Assembly (NCBI GenBank): GCA_030407315.1
Contig: JALQPE010000320.1
Location: 62,001-126,000 of the forward strand
From: Asparagopsis taxiformis
Taxonomy: Eukaryota > Rhodophyta > Florideophyceae > Bonnemaisoniales > Bonnemaisoniaceae
Direction: 5' to 3'
DNA length: 64,000 nt
Shown here: piece by piece, positions 60,416 to 64,000 of the stretch
How positions within the stretch are numbered: position 1 is the first letter of the stretch
Layout: the number at the start of each line of letters is the position of its first letter
The notes under the pieces: model-generated
Seen by the model: the letters and a program-made list of their open reading frames with translations, nothing else
Told to the model about the DNA's origin: nothing
Databases searched by the model: none
Program-made: the position numbers and the translations under genes

Positions 60416-63400
60416 ATGGCTCTTCGCGTTTCCACAAAGGCATCCACCAACAAGAAGACAATCGAAGAAACGTATTCAAAAGTCACTCAGCTTGAACATA
60501 TCCTTCTCCGATCCGATACTTACATTGGCTCCGTGGAACGCTTCAAGCAGCAGACCTGGGTTTGGGATGATGAAAAAGAATGCATGCAAAACAGGGATAT
60601 TACATATCCACCTGGTCTGTACAAGATTTTTGATGAAATTCTCGTCAATGCCGCTGACCATAAGCAGCGAGACTCGTCGATGACCACAATTAAAGTGGAA
60701 ATTGATACAGAGAACCAAATGATTACAGTGTGGAACAATGGCGCTGGTATTCCTGTTGAGATTCATCAGAAGGAGGGGGTCTATGTCCCAGAACTCATTT
60801 TCGGCCATCTTCTCACATCTTCCAACTACAATGATGACGAAAAGAAGGTCGTCGGCGGTCGCAATGGCTACGGTGCCAAGCTGGCAAACATCTTCTCTAC
60901 AGAGTTCATTGTTGAAACTGCAGATTCCGAGAGAGGAAAGCGGTACAAGCAGGTTTTCCGTAACAACATGAGCGAAAAAGATAAGCCTATTTTGAAATCA
61001 AATCCGAAGAACGAATCCTGGACTAAAATTTCTTTCTCCCCTGATCTCAAACGCTTCGACATGACTCATCTCGATGCTGATATTGTATCACTAATGATGA
61101 AGCGTGTGTATGATATTGCTGGCATCAACCGTGGCTTGATTGTATATTTGAATGGCAAAAAGCTTCGTGTCAAGAATTTTCAGGACTACATCCGCCTCTA
61201 CCATCAAGGTGATACAACAACCCCTTTAATACATGAGAAGACAAGTGAGCGTTGGGAAGTTGCGATAGCTCCAAGTGATGGCCAGCTTTCCCAGGTCAGT
61301 TTCGTGAACTCTATATGGACTGTGAAGGGGGGAACACATGTCGCCCATGTGGCTGACCAAATTGTATCAAAAGTCTCTGAACATATTGCCAAGAAGAACA
61401 AAGGAATGAAGCTCAAGCCCTTCCAAATCAAAAGCCATCTGTCATTGTACGTGAACTGTCTCATCGAGAATCCTGCATTCGACTCTCAAACCAAGGAGAC
61501 CCTTACAACTAAACCCAGTAAATTCGGCTCCAAGTGGAGCTTTTCCGAAGAACTCGCGAAAAAGGTGATAAAGAGTGGCGTTGTGGAAAACATTCTATCT
61601 TTTGCAAAGTTCAAGGAAAGCAAAGAACTCTCAAAGACAGATGGGGGAAAGAAGGCTCGTGTTCTAGGGGTCCCAAAGCTCGATGATGCAAACAAAGCTG
61701 GTGGACGAGAAGCATCCAAATGTACATTAATCCTCACGGAGGGAGATTCGGCAAAGACGTTAGCCGTATCTGGGCTCTCTGTCGTTGGAAGGGACTATTA
61801 TGGTGTGTTCCCACTTCGTGGAAAACTTCTTAATGTACGCGATGCAAAACATAAGCAGATCATGGACAATGCGGAAATCAACAACATCAAGAAGATTTTG
61901 GGGTTGCAGCATAACAAGTCCTACACTGCTGAGACTGTTAAATCGTTGAGGTATGGCCATGTTCTCATCATGGCTGATCAAGATCATGATGGTTCTCATA
62001 TCAAAGGCTTGGTTATCAACTTTTTTGACCACTTCTGGCCTACTCTGTTGCAGGTTGAAGGCTTTCTTCAGGAATTTATTACCCCAATCGTCAAATGCGT
62101 GAAAGGAAGGGATAATAAAGTTTTCTTCACGATGCCGGAGTATAAACGATGGGTTGGAGAAGACGGTGGTCGGCCAGGCTGGAAAGCGAAATACTACAAA
62201 GGTCTCGGGACATCGACAGCTGCGGAGGCAAAGTCGTACTTCTCCAACTTACCAAGACATCTCCATGAATTCCAATACATAGATCAAGAAGACACTAAGA
62301 TGATTGAGATGGCTTTCAGCAAGAACCGTGTCAGCGACCGGAAGGAATGGCTCGCTTCCTACACTCCTGGCACGTTTTTCGATCATGGTGTGGATGAACT
62401 CAATTACAGCAACTTTGTGAACAAAGAACTCATCCTTTTCTCCATTGCGGATAACGTCCGGTCAATTCCTAGCGTTATCGACGGATTTAAACCTTCGCAG
62501 CGCAAGGTGCTCTATGCATGCTTCAAAAGAAAACTCACCAAGAGCGAAATCAAGGTTGTCCAGCTCGCAGGTTATGTGGCCGAACATGGTGCGTACCATC
62601 ATGGTGAAGTGTCACTTCAGTCCACCATTGTCGGGCTAGCCCAAAATTTTGTTGGGTCCAACAACATTAATATTCTAGTTCCAGCCGGCCAATTCGGAAC
62701 TCGTCTCCAGGGAGGAAAAGATGCTGCATCGTCTCGTTACATTTTCACAAAACTTGCGCCTATTGCGAGAGCGCTGTTTCCAGAACTGGACGACCCATTG
62801 CTAAAGTATTTGGAAGAAGATGGCCAAAGCATTGAACCAGAATGGTACTGCCCGGTTATACCAACTGTGTTGGTGAACGGGTCAGATGGAATCGGTACTG
62901 GGTGGTCTTCTTCTATACCCTGCCATAACCCTCGTGACCTTATCAACAACATACGGAGACTTCTCAATGGACAACAAGCTGAACCTATGCTCCCGTGGTA
63001 TCGTGGATTCAAAGGCTCAATCGTCCCAGTGGAAAATGCCAAGTCTTTTGATGTGTATGGAACTTTGAAAAGAGGTGTTGAACCTCATTCATTCCGGATC
63101 GAAGAACTCCCTATTCGATCCTGGACCACACCATTTAAAGAGTTTTTGGAAACAAACCTGATTGCTAGTGCTGATGGCGGGCAAGCTCTGATCAAGGACT
63201 ACCAAGACAACAGCACAGAGAACGTGGTAAAATTCACGTTCACTGCGAGCCCTGAATACTCCTCTGAGATGAGTGGACCGAATGGCTATAAGAAATTGAA
63301 ACTTACAGGTTCCATTACAACCAGCAACATGGTCTTGTTCGATCCAGAAGGCCGCATTCAAAAGTATGAGACACCAGAAGACATTCTGCGAGAGTTCTTC

Positions 63401-64000
63401 ACTGTCCGGCTATCTCTTTATACGAAAAGACGTGAATACCTGCTCCGAGAACTAGAAATGGATTTACTCTGCCTCGACAACAAGCAGAGGTTCATCAAAA
63501 TGGTTATCGATGGAAAGTTGAAGGTAGCCAAGAGAAAAAAGGCTGAGATATTGACAGACCTGAAGCGCCTTGACTTTACACCAATTCCCAAACGGAAGCA
63601 GGATCGAGCTGCATCTGTTACATCAGAAGATGAGGAGGAAGAGACAGGAAACGCTTCCCGTCTTGAAAATGGCTACGACTACTTGCTCGCAATGCCGCTT
63701 TGGAGCTTAACGGAAGAGAGGGTCAACCAGCTTATTCAACAGAGAAATGGTAAAGCTGAAGAAAAAGAAGCAATGGAAAACACCTCACCAAAGGAGTTGT
63801 GGGAAAGAGATCTTGTGCGTCTTGAGGAAGCGCTCACAAGAGATGAAATAGCGGCGGAGAAAATGGAATTGGAACTTGCCGAAGCAGCAATGGAAGCGCG
63901 TGCGCGCCAGCGTGGGAAAGGAAAAGGCCGAAAGGGCAAAGCAGCGATTTCATATGCCCAACGTAACGAAGACTCTGCAGATGAAGATTACGAAGTTGTA
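60416..64000 (+). CDS. TOP2: DNA topoisomerase II, 3' end cut by the window
   Basis: An uninterrupted frame from the ATG at 60416 runs off the window after 1,195 codons. Type II topoisomerases pass one duplex through another using ATP. The GHKL ATPase domain shows DEILVNAADHK, WNNGAGIPVEIH and GGRNGYGAKLANIFS. The transducer has QIKSHLSLYVNCLIENPAFDSQTKE. The TOPRIM domain has LILTEGDSAKTLAVSGL and MADQDHDGSHIKGL, the metal-binding residues. The cleavage domain has PAGQFGTRLQGGKDAASSRYIF, with the catalytic tyrosine at about residue 775. A coiled coil precedes a charged, Lys-rich C-terminal region. The N-terminus is short, without a targeting peptide, suggesting the nuclear enzyme. Confidence 0.98.
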   Translation, partial: MALRVSTKASTNKKTIEETYSKVTQLEHILLRSDTYIGSVERFKQQTWVWDDEKECMQNRDITYPPGLYKIFDEILVNAADHKQRDSSMTTIKVEIDTENQMITVWNNGAGIPVEIHQKEGVYVPELIFGHLLTSSNYNDDEKKVVGGRNGYGAKLANIFSTEFIVETADSERGKRYKQVFRNNMSEKDKPILKSNPKNESWTKISFSPDLKRFDMTHLDADIVSLMMKRVYDIAGINRGLIVYLNGKKLRVKNFQDYIRLYHQGDTTTPLIHEKTSERWEVAIAPSDGQLSQVSFVNSIWTVKGGTHVAHVADQIVSKVSEHIAKKNKGMKLKPFQIKSHLSLYVNCLIENPAFDSQTKETLTTKPSKFGSKWSFSEELAKKVIKSGVVENILSFAKFKESKELSKTDGGKKARVLGVPKLDDANKAGGREASKCTLILTEGDSAKTLAVSGLSVVGRDYYGVFPLRGKLLNVRDAKHKQIMDNAEINNIKKILGLQHNKSYTAETVKSLRYGHVLIMADQDHDGSHIKGLVINFFDHFWPTLLQVEGFLQEFITPIVKCVKGRDNKVFFTMPEYKRWVGEDGGRPGWKAKYYKGLGTSTAAEAKSYFSNLPRHLHEFQYIDQEDTKMIEMAFSKNRVSDRKEWLASYTPGTFFDHGVDELNYSNFVNKELILFSIADNVRSIPSVIDGFKPSQRKVLYACFKRKLTKSEIKVVQLAGYVAEHGAYHHGEVSLQSTIVGLAQNFVGSNNINILVPAGQFGTRLQGGKDAASSRYIFTKLAPIARALFPELDDPLLKYLEEDGQSIEPEWYCPVIPTVLVNGSDGIGTGWSSSIPCHNPRDLINNIRRLLNGQQAEPMLPWYRGFKGSIVPVENAKSFDVYGTLKRGVEPHSFRIEELPIRSWTTPFKEFLETNLIASADGGQALIKDYQDNSTENVVKFTFTASPEYSSEMSGPNGYKKLKLTGSITTSNMVLFDPEGRIQKYETPEDILREFFTVRLSLYTKRREYLLRELEMDLLCLDNKQRFIKMVIDGKLKVAKRKKAEILTDLKRLDFTPIPKRKQDRAASVTSEDEEEETGNASRLENGYDYLLAMPLWSLTEERVNQLIQQRNGKAEEKEAMENTSPKELWERDLVRLEEALTRDEIAAEKMELELAEAAMEARARQRGKGKGRKGKAAISYAQRNEDSADEDYEVV

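Overview
This window looks like nuclear DNA of a photosynthetic eukaryote with a primary plastid, most likely a unicellular red alga. The genes are eukaryotic: RPB2, uS19, eIF5A, V-ATPase subunit a, VPS13, TOP2 and UFM1. Coding density is high, with about 31 genes and roughly 14 kb of the 64 kb between them. Most genes are single exons, including a 12-kb VPS13 gene. Five plastid-type proteins carry N-terminal extensions with a phenylalanine in the first few residues and no signal peptide. One of them is a nuclear copy of photosystem II subunit PsbM, which from memory is missing from red algal plastid genomes. The species cannot be named from the sequence.

Layout. 0.5-6.9 kb: a four-helix membrane protein, UFM1, ribosomal protein uS19 (RPS15), an orphan, a PRL-type phosphatase and an orphan. 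6.9-22.2 kb: a giant VPS13 lipid-transfer protein, head to head with V-ATPase subunit a. 22.5-29.3 kb: a plastid-flavoured block with a HAT/TPR protein of the Mbb1/HCF107 type, a P-loop kinase, nuclear psbM divergent from an 88-residue thylakoid-type protein, an orphan, and uroporphyrinogen-III synthase. 29.8-34.9 kb: alanyl-tRNA synthetase and the fused dehydroquinate dehydratase/shikimate dehydrogenase. 35.3-43.2 kb: a DUF726/TMCO4 protein, a GT61-like glycosyltransferase, an RRM protein, a Nup43-like WD40 protein and a YEATS protein. 43.3-52.9 kb: N-carbamoylputrescine amidase fused to a piggyBac-type zinc ribbon, RPB2, a BAF60/SMARCD homologue, and a degenerate Clp/Hsp100 D1-only protein. 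53.3-64 kb: a helix-grip candidate, ESCRT-III CHMP5/Vps60, mitochondrial ribosomal protein mS33, an orphan, eIF5A, and DNA topoisomerase II cut by the window edge.

Eleven introns in nine genes could be placed by GT-AG borders, matching phase and restored protein homology. They are 79-216 bases long, with GTAAGT/GTATGT-like donors. Several real starts lie downstream of the longest reading frame because that frame opens on a non-ATG codon; the ATG starts are used here. Neighbouring genes are often divergent. Several divergent spacers hold CACGTG palindromes (ACACGTGT five times in spacers), which could be shared promoter elements.

Most interesting points: (1) nuclear psbM sharing a 500-base spacer with another small thylakoid-type gene, beside an Mbb1-like factor; (2) the polyamine enzyme fused to a transposase-type zinc ribbon and a basic patch; (3) a Clp D1-only protein that has lost its Walker A hydroxyl residue and its arginine finger; (4) the repeated CACGTG palindromes. 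No tRNA, rRNA, CRISPR array or intact transposon was seen.
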